Source of the DNA: Stemphylium vesicarium
Lineage: Eukaryota > Ascomycota > Dothideomycetes > Pleosporales > Pleosporaceae
Assembly: GCA_004380135.1 (NCBI GenBank)
Contig: QXCR01000367.1
Location: 1 to 12,467, forward strand
Reading direction: 5' to 3'
Length of the DNA: 12,467 bases
The position numbers were made by a program, and so were the translations under genes. The notes under the pieces were generated by a model. The model saw nothing but the letters and a program-made list of their open reading frames with translations. It ran no database searches and was not told the origin of the DNA. Positions 1 to 9,289 of the stretch are shown in pieces (position 1 is the stretch's first letter; every line of letters starts with the position of its first letter).

Positions 1-1
1 G

Positions 2-1444
2 TGCTCAACCGAAGACTGCTTAGTCGAGAAAGGAGTCCTGTTCTATCGAGGACGCAAGTGGGTACCGAACAGCGACGAGTTGAGAACGGCGATTATTAGC
101 AACGCTCACGACTCACTAGCTACGGGCCACCCAGGCCGCGAGCTGACGTACAAGATACTCGCGAGAGACTACTTCTGGCCAGGCATGACTAACTTGATCC
201 GAAGATATGTCAGAAACTGCGACACGTGCGGAAGGAGCAAGTCATGGAGAGAGGGCACGCAAGGCTTCCTAAAACCACTCCCGATACCCACTCGGATCTA
301 GAAGGAGCTCTCTATGGATTTTGTCGAAGGACTGCCAGAGAGCGACGGCATGACGAGTCTAATGGTGATCACTGATCGACTTAGTAAGGGCACGATCTTC
401 GTACCGCTCCTAGATACAAAGACGGAGACCGTTGTCCGAAAGTTCATTAAGCGCGTGGTCGCCTACTACTAGCTACTAGACGCTATTACGTCCGATAGGG
501 GCAGCCAATTCGTGAGCGCCCTATAGGCTAAATTATGCAAGCTACTAAAAATTAATTAGAGAATATTAACTACCTACTACCCACAAACTAATAGCGCTAC
601 GGAAAGAATAAATAGCGTCTAGAAGGCCTATATCTGATCCTTCACGAACTAGGCTCAAGACGACTGGGCACGACTCTGCCCAATGGCCCAGATCGCGATT
701 AACGGGAGAAACGCAACGTCAACAGGGATATCACCATTCTTCCTTCAGCACGGCCACGAAGTGGAACCTCTACAGCTCGAGATAGGCAACAAGAGACAAC
801 CACGGAAGCCTGCCGAACAGCTTTCAGACGAACAAAAGGCAGTAGAGATCGCGGTTAAGCTACAGCAAGCTGTAGAGCTAGCCCAAGCAGGAATGGCAGT
901 CGCCCAGCAAGAATAAGAGAAACAGGCGAACAGAACTTAGAGGGAGGCACAGAGCTACCAAGTAGGTAATAAGGTATAGCTAAAGCTTAATTAGCAGTAC
1001 GGCACGGGGCGAAAGTTAAAGAAACTTAACTAGAAGAACGCCAAGTACACAGTAGTAAAGGTAATCGATAGCCACTTAGTCGAACTAGACACGCCCCTAG
1101 GCCCACACTCTGTCTTTCACGTTAATTAGTTAAAACTTACTAGCAACGACCCGCTCCCGAATTAGGTTTAGGACGACTATTAACTACAGCCGCTGCAGGT
1201 AGAAGAAGAAGACGAATGGGAGGTAGAGGATATTGTAGCAGAAGAGGTACGCCGCTATAGGAGAGGGCGTAAGCTATACTATAAGGTAAAGTAGAAAGGG
1301 TTCCACAGAACAACGCTCAAACCAGCGGAGCTACTAGAGGACGCTAAGGCAGTAGACCATTAGGAAGCATTCATAGAGGTAGAACGAGACAGCGAGGGCC
1401 GCCTCCTAGAGGGGTTTTAGAGAGGCGATACAGTACCACCCTAA
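2..1444 (+). pseudogene. Element 1 Pol fragment: integrase with C-terminal chromodomain, RIP-degraded
   Basis: One frame runs from base 2 (open at the window edge) to a TAA at 1442-1444. The integrase zinc-binding module H-X6-H-X29-C-X2-C is intact at 107-229, followed by the typical GRSK and LKPLPIP segments. The catalytic triad is Asp at 317-319, Asp at 494-496 (in SDRG) and Glu at 602-604 (in TERIN). The last two are 35 residues apart, the classical D,D(35)E spacing, and all three survive. An acidic linker leads to a chromodomain-like segment at about 1214-1370 (EWEVEDIV, YYKVK, KGF), known in chromoviruses to direct integration to methylated-histone chromatin. I count 19 internal stops: 16 TAG, two TAA and one TGA, consistent with mutated CAG, CAA and TGG codons. 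Open stretches at 80-298 and 683-916 are gaps between these stops, not separate genes. The product is certainly inactive. Confidence 0.92.
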
Positions 1445-1453
1445 GGGAGGGGG
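1443..1453 (+). other. Element 1 polypurine tract
   Basis: An uninterrupted purine run, AAGGGAGGGGG, overlaps the end of the stop codon and lies directly against the 3' LTR. Polypurine tracts in this position prime plus-strand DNA synthesis in LTR retrotransposons. Its adjacency fixes the LTR start at 1454. Confidence 0.8.
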
Positions 1454-1745
1454 TATTATAACGGGCTAAACGCCCTTTAGATAGCTTCTTAATAGAATCT
1501 CAGTCTACTCGTAGAATCTAGATGCTACCTTAAGCACCCAGATTCTCCGCGGACCGCCTGAACGACGTTCAGACGACAGCCGCAGGACCTAGGGGCTGCC
1601 CCGTGCACCTAGACATTACTAGCCCGATTATTACTCGGGTAACCAGCTTATATATAGTTAGCTACGTAGCTTAGGAGTTTAGCTCTCTATCGAATACAAC
1701 CTTTTGTATACCTCGCGATTGCTCCACGGAGCGCAGCCCCTTACA
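1454..1745 (+). repeat. Element 1 3' LTR (292 bp)
   Basis: The LTR begins TATTATAACGGGC, which I read as an original TGTTATAACGGGC with TG mutated to TA. It ends CCCCTTACA, giving the expected TG...CA termini. Inside are a 7-bp-arm perfect palindrome at 1558-1572 (CTGAACG A CGTTCAG), a small stem CCCGA/TCGGG at 1623-1639 and a TATA-like TTATATATAG near 1649, a plausible promoter. The middle is GC-rich and little mutated. The right boundary is supported because minus-strand reverse transcriptase coding of element 2 resumes at 1746. The partner 5' LTR is outside the window. Confidence 0.8.
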
Positions 1746-2773
1746 ATTCTAATAAGATAGTATCTATCTTATAGATTTATTGCTATAAAGATTCTTACTT
1801 AAGATAATTAATTCTAAAGTTCTATAATATTTAGTAATAGGTATTAATTCTTTACTATAATATTATTAAGCTTATAATAGTTAACGTATATTCTTAGTAG
1901 TCCCTTCTTCTTTAGTATAAAAAGTATTAGGAATCTTACTAGAGACGTAAAAGGTCTAATATACTTTTTCTTTAAGTTCTTATTTAGCTACTTTCTTAAT
2001 ACTTTAAGTTCTATCTTTAATAATTAATATATTAGCTTAAAGGGTAAAGTTTTCTCTTTTTCTAGAATAATCTTATAATTCTAAAGTTAATACTTTAGTA
2101 AGACTTTACTATCTACTACTTCTATAAAGAGGTACTTAAATTCTTTATACTTTTTTAGAATATTAAAAGTTATACGTTTCTCTAAAACTCTAACTTTATA
2201 ATCTAGTAGTATCTTATTAGTATCTATTAAGTTAAACTCTTATATCTTAAGGCTATTCTTATATAAAGTTTACTATTCTTTAGTAATATTATAAACTTTT
2301 CTCTTATCTACTATTAAAATTAGTTAATACATAAGCTAGCTTATAGTTGCGTCTAATTTATAGTACTTAAATAAGAACTTCTTTAACTTCTAGTTAATCT
2401 ATAGGTTATATTCTTATAGCTAAAAAAGTCCTAATATAATATTATAGGTAGCTAGTCTAAAGACGTCTAGGTCTATCCTTTTCTAGTACTCTTAGATACT
2501 AAGCGTTATATTAGTAATCTTGTGTATAATCTTACTTTCTTCTAGTATTAGTTGTCTATTAGTAACCTATAGTAGGTATAACTAATATTTCTATAGTAGT
2601 TAAAGTCTAGCTTTGTTTACTACGTGCGCTAAAATATAGTTTGCTTCTAATCCTAAATCTACTAAAGTATACATCTATACTCTATTAAGCTATACTAGTA
2701 GCTTAATAAGCTCTAAGGGATTTACTATATTAATCTTCTTAGCTAGGCCTTCTTAGCTATTTACTAGTTTAAA
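1746..2773 (-). pseudogene. Element 2 Pol fragment: aspartic protease and N-terminal half of reverse transcriptase
   Basis: The frame is -1 relative to Gag. The protease active site is at 2651-2659: V-D-L-G followed by EANYI, where D-S-G-A is expected in gypsy retropepsins, so Asp survives and Ser is now Leu. Further on comes the protease block with LATYNIILG. From about 2110 to 1746 there is reverse transcriptase fingers/palm sequence: KKYIRP, FILKK, then YVNYYKLNN at about 1863-1888, in which the family's CVDYRKLN Asp has become Asn (AAC at 1880-1882), and finally a degraded counterpart of LDLRDGYYQI ending in LIRI. Coding stops at 1746, where element 1 has inserted; the YxDD palm motif is therefore outside the window. 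Many in-frame TAG/TAA codons are present. Confidence 0.85.
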
Positions 2774-2776
2774 AAA
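2764..2776 (-). promoter_or_regulatory. Candidate -1 ribosomal frameshift site at the Gag-Pol junction of element 2
   Basis: On the minus strand the Gag frame reads tct ttt tta aac tag. This contains T TTA AAC (2773-2767) in the correct phase for -1 slippage, directly followed by the TAG stop, and overlaps T TTT TTA (2776-2770), also in phase. Both heptamers belong to the classical X XXY YYZ class. Pol downstream is in the -1 frame, with the protease Asp at 2659, about 36 codons on. RIP turns C into T, so some T residues may be secondary; the frame offset itself does not depend on that. I did not identify a stimulatory pseudoknot. Confidence 0.5.
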
Positions 2777-4168
2777 GACTTAGTTCTAAATCTATAGAAT
2801 TCTTTTATATCGTAGTGCTTATCGCATACGCTACTTAGGTATATTTACTAGTTATGCTCTTTATATTCGTAGATAGAGTTATTAACGTATTATGTTTTAT
2901 ATATAGTTTATATCTAGATAATATCTTATAGGTCTTCGTAACTAGGGAAATAAGTATTCTTATACTTATTCTATAGGTGCTTTAGGTATATATCTTTAAT
3001 ATATATATTTTATTCTACCTTATACTTAGGGAATCTATACACTCTTCTTAGAGACTATATAGATCTCTTCTTTTCTAAATAATAGGTCTTATAGAAGTTA
3101 TACGTATAACTAGTCTATAATAACTTAGTATAGTAGAGATTATAAGAATCGTACTAGTACTAGACTATAGTATCTTAGCTTATCTAGTTAATTTTTTATT
3201 TACCTTAAGGTTAGTTTTATAACTATTACTTTTCTATTTCTTTAGCTTATAATAGCTTATTATTCTAAGAGTATTATGCGAACTCTTAAACGTCTTATTC
3301 TAGAATCTTAACTATCTAGCTATCTAATTCTATGGCGTACGGAGTTATCTCTTAGATATCTTTATTATAAGGTGTAACTATAGGTTCGTCCTATACTTAT
3401 AGTGCCTATTTAACCTATTTAAGGTCTTTTAGTATTAGTAGTAATTTCTTAATCTCTAAAGGAATATTTTCCTAATCTTAATTAACCTCGTAGGCTAGAT
3501 TATAGAAGTGCTATTATATAGTTTATAAGATATTTAAGGTTTCTATAGCGTAATCTACTAGTTCCTTATTAAGGTAGTAGAGTAGGTTATTAATCTATAG
3601 TAATAGCGACTCTATCTCTAGTAGGCTTGCGTAGGGCGTGCTTAGTTAATGTTTTTCCTTAAACGTAGCTATCTTATCGTGCTTAGTGCGTAGTAGCTTT
3701 ACTACGTCTTCTTTTAGTGTATCGTACTCCTCGTCTAATGCGAGTGAGTCGTCTAGGCGTTCTATTCTAGTAATAGTAAGGTTCTCAATTCCTTTAAGGA
3801 TACCTTCTCTACTATCTACTTAGTATTTAATTATAGGTTTCGTAATAACTTCTTATAATTTATTAGCTAGTTTACTAGTCTTCCTAAGTATATTAACTTA
3901 TTATGTAACCTTATTCTTGCTACGATAGTTCTATGCTATATAGCCTACTTTGCTATAGGCATAGTAAGTAATTAGCTTCTTACTCTTATTACGCTAAAAC
4001 TTTAGCTAACCTAGTCCCCTATTAATATTGTTGAGGTGTATAGGCTTATAGCCGTTCGTGGCGTATATACTAGGGACTTAAGGTGCGTAGCTTTACTAAC
4101 GTCCTTAGTTAGGGTATAAATGTTAAGGCTAGTATCTTAGTTAGTTATTTATAGGCCCTTAAATATAG
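2764..4168 (-). pseudogene. Element 2 Gag, C-terminal part: zinc knuckle and long unassigned tail
   Basis: This continues the Gag interrupted by element 3. A fossil CCHC knuckle lies at 3925-3966: spacing X2, X4, X4 is preserved, but all four ligand codons now read Tyr (TAC, TAT, TAT, TAT), as expected for Cys TGY and His CAY after RIP. It is followed by RSKNKVT, as in known fungal gypsy Gags. After the knuckle the frame continues about 385 codons to the TAG at 2764. A less mutated patch (about 3600-3800) encodes a charged helical, probably coiled-coil stretch (IERLDDSLALDEEYDTLKED); later segments include KHLQNKY and YFPSY. Nucleocapsid is usually close to the end of Gag, so this tail is long and I cannot name its function. 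Confidence 0.8.
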
Positions 4169-4173
4169 GTTCC
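4169..4173. repeat. Target-site duplication of element 3, left copy (GTTCC)
   Basis: GTTCC directly precedes the 5' LTR and is repeated at 10122-10126 directly after the 3' LTR. Five base pairs is the usual duplication length for Ty1/copia integrases. Counting one copy only, the Gag frame of element 2 continues across the insertion. Confidence 0.95.
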
Positions 4174-4376
4174 TGTCGGATCGTGAGTATCGGTAGAGAC
4201 GTTGGCTGCGCAATACTCGCCCACGAGCCGACTCGATCCTACTTCGGTCCGGCTCGCGCTAAGCTCAGGTATACCTTCGTAGCACCTACGTTTATAGATA
4301 AATTATACTAATACTAAGTTATAAAAAGAATCTTATTATTATTATTACTTATATAATTATATAAGGCCTACTAATA
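4174..4376 (+). repeat. Element 3 5' LTR, mosaic: outer part intact, inner part mutated
   Basis: Aligned base for base with the 3' LTR at 9919-10121, there are no gaps and 46 differences, all transitions. At 4174-4286 this copy carries C or G at all 26 differing sites, so it is the unmutated one. From 4287 to 4376 it carries T or A at all 20 differing sites, so it is the mutated one. The last difference before the switch is at 4279 and the first after it is at 4287. LTRs are identical at insertion, so the pattern is secondary. Confidence 0.97.
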
Positions 4377-4733
4377 CTAATTAGTAATTATATAGTAGTT
4401 ATAGATAGTTAAGTTAGAAAAGATAGATCCTATAACCCTACGCGTTTCTTAGACATCTATATTAGTAGTAGAGTTATCTATACTAAGTTTATTATTAGCT
4501 ATATTAGGCGTCTTATTTAGCTTAAGACTAACGATTCTAGCTATATTAGAGCGTTCTAAGACGCAGTCTATACACGTACTAATCTCTATCTAGTCGCCGC
4601 TTAACCCGTATATAACCCACGACTACTAACGAGTCCCTAGCGAACTTAGCTAGTAAGGCACCTATTAATAATCTACGACTACTAACGCATTACTAGCGAC
4701 CATAGCTAGCATAGCCCGCGTTAATAATAATAG
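4377..4733 (+). other. Element 3 5' leader
   Basis: This stretch lies between the 5' LTR and the proposed Gag start. The primer-binding site should begin just after 4376, but that region is too mutated to match to a tRNA. Read in the gag-pol frame, it has stops throughout that could be mutated Gln or Trp codons, so the reading frame might begin earlier than proposed. The right part holds a 56-bp tandem duplication. Confidence 0.6.
4619..4730 (+). repeat. Imperfect 56-bp tandem duplication in the element 3 leader
   Basis: Two adjacent units (4619-4674 and 4675-4730) both start ACGACTACTAACG, share ACTAGCG/CCTAGCG and TAGCTAG blocks at matching offsets, and end in TTAATAAT. They differ by scattered substitutions that are not all RIP-type, which suggests an old duplication in the leader or at the start of Gag. 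Confidence 0.65.
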
Positions 4734-6317
4734 ATAGTAGATAAAATAGCTAGTAGTAATAGAGGCTATACGCTTATATAAGAGGAGTTGCTAGGAACTA
4801 TAAACCTTAAGGTAAGAGAGTAGCGTTATATTAACCTAGAGATCTAGAATAATAAGATCGAAGCACTAGACGACAAGGTAGACGCAACTGCGGCAACGAC
4901 GTATATCGCGCGTGCGATCGCAGACTATATAGACTAGCCTATAGCAGACGTAGAGCTCTTTAGTAAGTTCTATTAGGACTTTAAAAGCTAGACTTAAGCT
5001 ATATTTAAGCGTACGTATATAATATATACTAAGAAACTAAAGTAGATTCTCTAATTTAAAGGCGTATATACTAGCTATATTAATATACTACTAAGCGAAG
5101 CTATAGCTAAATTACTACGTAAGGAGGAGTGTCTAAAGTGGCTAGATAAGCAATTCTAATCTACTACCTTCAATAAGCGGTTAGCGGCGCATATACTACA
5201 AGAGCGGATGCTACTAGGACAACACACTGCGGGATCCGTACGACTAATAAGAGTAAGGGCGGCAACTTAAGCCTAGAGCCACACCTCTATAAGAGTAAGA
5301 GACTAAGATAGAGAGAATTAAGAGTAAGAATAATAACTAGAAGAGCTACTTATAGAGATAATTAAATAAATACTATAAGTAGACTATTAATACTAAGTAG
5401 ATTAATATTTCTAAAGTTATTAACCTCTCTTAATATATAATAACTTTAAGAGATTCTATAAATATACGCTAATATACCTATAATATCTAAAGAGACTAAG
5501 CATCTCTCTAATTATACCCTTAGGTAATATAGACCTATATAAGATAGTTCTACTAATTAAGTTTAGTAATATAAAATTAGATTCTAAAATAATTAATATC
5601 TTTATAAAGATATAAGACTGCGAGAAAAAATATATAGGGAAGCTATATAACCTTCTAGATAATAAACTAAAGATCTTTTATAGTATCTACTATTACATAG
5701 ATATCTAACTAAGTTAATTCTATATAGTCTTCCTACAGATTCTAAAAGATTATATATAGAAGTACTACCTCTACTTTATTAATTAGTAGATAGATATATT
5801 CCTAACTATATATATAAAGCTTAAGAACTACTTTAATATAGACGTTAACTATAGCTACTACTATATAGACTAAATAATAATATCCTTTATTAAAGTCTAT
5901 AAGGAGAACCTTAATAAGACACTATATAAGGTCCTTAATATTATGCTAGACAAGCTCTAGCTATGTTAGAGGGCTCTTAGCTAGCAGTATATAGGGGAAT
6001 ACGCGCTCTATACTACTATAATTATAGCATACTAAGGCGTTAAAGAGTTTATAATAGCGCTCTATAGGCTATCTCTAGAGTATAAGGTCCTATTTAGAGA
6101 TCTACGATCTTTAATTAAAAACTTACTTACTATAACTACCTCTATTAATCTTACTAAAGTAGACTAAGATAACTAATACTACGTAGACTATTAGTATAGT
6201 AGTAATAGAAGAATCTAAGATAGATTCTAAGATAGAAGTAAAAGTAGAGGCGCATTTTAGAAAAGTAATTAATACTTAAATAATAGCTATAGATTTAAGC
6301 TACGCTAGAAGAAGAAG

Positions 6318-6359
6318 TGCTTTATATGCTAGAAGGAAGGCTACTGGTCTACCAACCAC
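6318..6359 (+). other. Element 3 Gag zinc knuckle, damaged
   Basis: The gag-pol frame reads C-F-I-C, stop, KEG-Y-WSTN-H, matching the CX2CX4(C/H)X4H knuckle of fungal copia Gags. The first two Cys and the last His remain; the third ligand is Tyr and the residue after the second Cys is TAG. Both are explained by one G-to-A or C-to-T change. The surrounding sequence (6340-6480) is a little-mutated island. Confidence 0.8.
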
Positions 6360-6659
6360 ACAGACGATGAGCGCAAAGCTGCACGCACGCAGTTTCTCTC
6401 TGCATGTCACTTTACAGGAGGACAGCCGCCTGTTGACTTTTCTGTACACCTCGCAGAATACGAAGGTAGTGAGCATACTAGCTAGTATAATTAGACAGGC
6501 TGGAGAGAAAAGGAAGATTGCGAGAATAGCGACAATAATAGCGCCAACGATTAGCAATACTATAAACACTAGTTCTTTAAGGAGTAATACCTTACAGACT
6601 AGGCATTCTTATATTACATCTCTAGTAATAATATATATAGCTAAGGCGCGCTATTAGCA

Positions 6660-6850
6660 CCAGCGTCGCAGTTTCTACTCAAGGACCGCTATACGCGATC
6701 TATATACTAAGGCATCCTACTAGACATAGGCGCGGCAAACGTATCTACTATTAGTAAGGAGTAGTATCTTATACTTATATAAGAAGACCTAATAGTTTTA
6801 TTAGATATATTTATAGTAGAAAAGGTATCTATTAAGTTTAATAAAAGTAA
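6660..6850 (+). other. Element 3 aspartic protease region
   Basis: The frame reads KDRYTRSIY, stop, GILLDIGAANVSTISKE. The active-site Asp codon is at 6723-6725; the following Thr of the expected D-T-G is Ile (ACA to ATA) and Gly-Ala follow. Position between zinc knuckle and integrase is as expected for copia elements. Confidence 0.85.
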
Positions 6851-7189
6851 GACTATAATATTTATTAGTACTATATAAGTTTCTATAGAGATTAGAAAGA
6901 TTAACTTTAAAGTATTTAAAGTATCTACTCTATTCTTACTATACCTTATAAATATAAATAAGCTAAATATATACTTTAATAATATTATAGATAAGCTTAT
7001 CTAAAATAAGATACATATTCCTATTCTCTATAAATAAGGATATCTATAGTTCTATCTAAATAAAAGAGAGAGAGTAATAGTATTCTTAATAGAGATAGAG
7101 TTAAGACGACTCTATTATTAATTTAGTTATCTAGCTATTATATAACTAGTTAAGTTCTTAAAGAATATTAGCTATAATAACTTTAAAGA

Positions 7190-7660
7190 GAAAACTCTAA
7201 AAGAAGTTACTAAGTTTTACTACTATTACTAACTCTATAGCTTAGCGCTACGCTAATTTAAATTTACTCTTAAGAATAATTACTACTTTAACTATAAGAT
7301 ACTAATAGACGTAATATATCTTAGTAATAAGCCTATATTATATATAGTTAATTCTTTAACTACGTTTTAAGGCGCGAAATTCCTTAGCGCTATCTTAGCT
7401 AAGGAGATATAGCAGACGCTACGGATGCTATAGATCAACACGTATTAAGGACCACTAGACATTATTATATATAACGCAGGCACTAACTTTATAAGCGTAG
7501 AGTTCCGTGCTAAGGTAAAGATTATAGGAGTTATATATAAGTAGGTGCCTATAGAGGCTTACTAGTTAGTAGGTAAGACTAAGAGATACTACGCACTACT
7601 TTACTAAGTATAAGAGATACTCTATAATAAGCTTTAAGATACTATATTTAATAAAGTAAT
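7190..7660 (+). other. Element 3 integrase, catalytic triad broken
   Basis: The core is recognisable from the first catalytic Asp (7308-7310, in LIDVIYL) through GAKFLSA, YNAGTNF, and VGKTKRYYALL. The second catalytic Asp is now Asn (AAC at 7473-7475) and the catalytic Glu is now Lys (AAG at 7581-7583), both single G-to-A changes. The upstream HHCC region is largely converted to Tyr codons. It would have inserted element DNA into the target with 5-bp staggered cuts. Confidence 0.85.
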
Positions 7661-8081
7661 CTTTTAGATAGCTATAAAAGTAGTTAATAATATTACTAGA
7701 CTTAATAAGCTAGTTCTAATATTATTAGTCTTTAGAGTATACTTATAAATAACTATAGAATTACTACTATCCTTCTTAATAGTTAAGTATAGCGAGGCTA
7801 TTTAAAAGGTAATAAAGGCCTTACGTAAGCTTACTATAGAGCGCTAAGTTATAGACGCCTTAAACACCTAAAATAGACTAGACACCACAGACATGCTCGC
7901 GCTCCCACTCTAGAGCGAAGTCTTAGTATGGAGAGAGAGTAATAGCTAGAATGGCCCATACAAGATCGCCAGTATAGACAGCCACAACGTCACGGTAGAC
8001 ATAGTTAATAGTCTAGCGACATTTAGATTAACTATCGTTAAGCTATACTATAAACTAGACCACCTTTAGAGCGACCCTAAT

Positions 8082-8108
8082 GCGCCACACGCGCCACACG
8101 CGCCGCAT
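8082..8108 (+). repeat. 9-bp tandem repeat in the element 3 linker
   Basis: Two exact copies of GCGCCACAC and a third variant GCGCCGCAT encode a His/Ala/Pro-rich run (APHAPHAPHE) between integrase and reverse transcriptase. It lies in a little-mutated island. Confidence 0.8.
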
Positions 8109-8159
8109 GAGCGGAATAAGCCGCACGAGCTGATAGCAGTACCTCTAGCAGCGCAACTG

Positions 8160-8195
8160 CGCAGAAGAGGCCGCCCTCTAGGATTAAAGAATAAA
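8160..8195 (+). other. AT-hook-like RRRGRP motif between integrase and reverse transcriptase of element 3
   Basis: The frame reads RRRGRPLGLKNK. The core R-G-R-P with flanking basic residues resembles the AT-hook that binds the minor groove of AT-rich DNA. It sits in the integrase C-terminal or linker region, where targeting modules occur in other retrotransposons. Function is inferred from motif and position only. Confidence 0.5.
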
Positions 8196-8429
8196 TATAA
8201 GGCGCACGCGTATATTACTAAGAAAGAGAAGAACGACCTAGAGCTAGCTATTAAGCTATATAATAATAGAGTTATTACTATTTTAGGTATACTATTTAAA
8301 GTATTTAATAACTAAGAGATTAGTAATCTTATAAGCTATAAAGTCTTTAAATTTAAGTAATATAATAATAAACTATATAGTAATATTTAAATCTTTAAGT
8401 TACGCCTAGTATATAAGATTAAAGGGAAG

Positions 8430-9000
8430 ATAATAAAATTATATAAAAAATCCCGCCTAGTTATCTAAGGCTACTAGGACCACGGCAAGGAGGCTATCCT
8501 AACGCAATCTCCAACTATCCAGCGATGTAGCTAGCGTCTAATTATGTCGCTGGCGCCTAGGCTAGTACAACGCGGCATGAGCGTTGAGCTACGTGATATC
8601 ACGCAGGCATATCCACAGGCGCAGATATCACTGAAGTGGACGATACTCGCCCATCTCCCCACTAAGCTAGTATATCAATATCTAAAAGGCACGCTACTCT
8701 ATGTAATTAAGCTGCTATATAGAATTATAGAGGCAGAGGTCTACTAGTAAATAATATATTACGGACACTACTATAAAGAACTATATATATTAATATCTAC
8801 GTATAACCTATGCCTATTAATTATAAATAGTAGTACTAACGCCTTTAGTATTATTAGTATATAGATAGACGATACTCTTATACTTAGGATAACTAAGTTT
8901 TTATTACTAGAAGAGAAAAAGATCTAAAAAGTATAGTTCTAATTAAAGCTAAAGGTAGCACTTATATAAGAGATATAACTAGACTTTAATAGATATATAC
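8430..9000 (+). other. Element 3 reverse transcriptase
   Basis: Readable segments include the copia landmarks KSRLVI, GY and DHGKEAILTQSPTIQR, SVELRDITQAYPQAQ (first catalytic Asp region, about 8583-8630), LAHLPTKLVYQY and the Asp-Asp pair at 8868-8873 preceded by Ile (stop-I-D-D-T-L). The Asp pair is intact. The stretch 8544-8747 has no stop and is the best preserved part of Pol. Confidence 0.88.
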
Positions 9001-9289
9001 TTATAATAGATAATAGCAGCGAACTAGCCTTATCCCTCTAGTAGAAAGGATAAGGAGGAAAGATTAAGCTTATAGATATTAAGTTACCTAATTACGCGTA
9101 ATAGTATATAGAGTAGCGCGCCTAAGGAGCATATATCACATTAACGTGCTAACTAGAGGTATTATTCAATCTATCCGTCGCCGCTTAAGCGCAGTAACTA
9201 TTAGATAAGGATATTAAGGCGCTTAATAAGCGCCTAAAATAGTAGATAGAGAATCTTAATTATAGCCTACGCTACGTTATTATTAATCT

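Larger units (their letters stand above)
1..1745 (+). mobile_element. Element 1: Ty3/gypsy chromovirus, 3' portion, nested in element 2
   Basis: This is the 3' end of an LTR retrotransposon of the chromodomain-bearing Ty3/gypsy class. The order seen is integrase, chromodomain, stop codon, polypurine tract and 3' LTR, as in known chromoviruses. Reverse transcriptase, RNase H, Gag and the 5' LTR would lie to the left of the window. Its right border at 1745/1746 cuts directly into the minus-strand reverse transcriptase of element 2, so it inserted into that element. The candidate target duplication to its right is ATTCT (1746-1750); the left copy is outside the window. Damage is lighter than in elements 2 and 3, and many CA and CG dinucleotides survive. 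Confidence 0.9.

Noticed and set aside
2..1444. Abundant in-frame TAG as evidence for a recoded genetic code (TAG read as Gln or Trp)
   Set aside because: TAA and TGA also occur in frame. In elements 2 and 3, catalytic and zinc-ligand codons are changed by the same C-to-T and G-to-A transitions, and the LTR pair shows directly that sites were mutated. RIP explains all of it.
1746..1750. ATTCT as a proven target duplication of element 1
   Set aside because: The left copy lies outside the window, so it remains only a candidate.
4377..4400. Primer-binding site of element 3
   Set aside because: The sequence after the 5' LTR is fully AT-converted and cannot be matched to a tRNA 3' end by eye.
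6300..6569. An 89-residue minus-strand open frame with hydrophobic stretches that looks like a small membrane protein
   Set aside because: It lies antisense to the zinc-knuckle/protease part of element 3 Gag-Pol, which is clearly coding in the plus-strand frame. The hydrophobicity comes from AT-rich antisense codons, and no independent gene signals are seen.
6367..6657. A 96-residue plus-strand open frame
   Set aside because: It is a +1 shadow of the real gag-pol frame, which here reads the knuckle residues followed by TQFLSACHFTGG.
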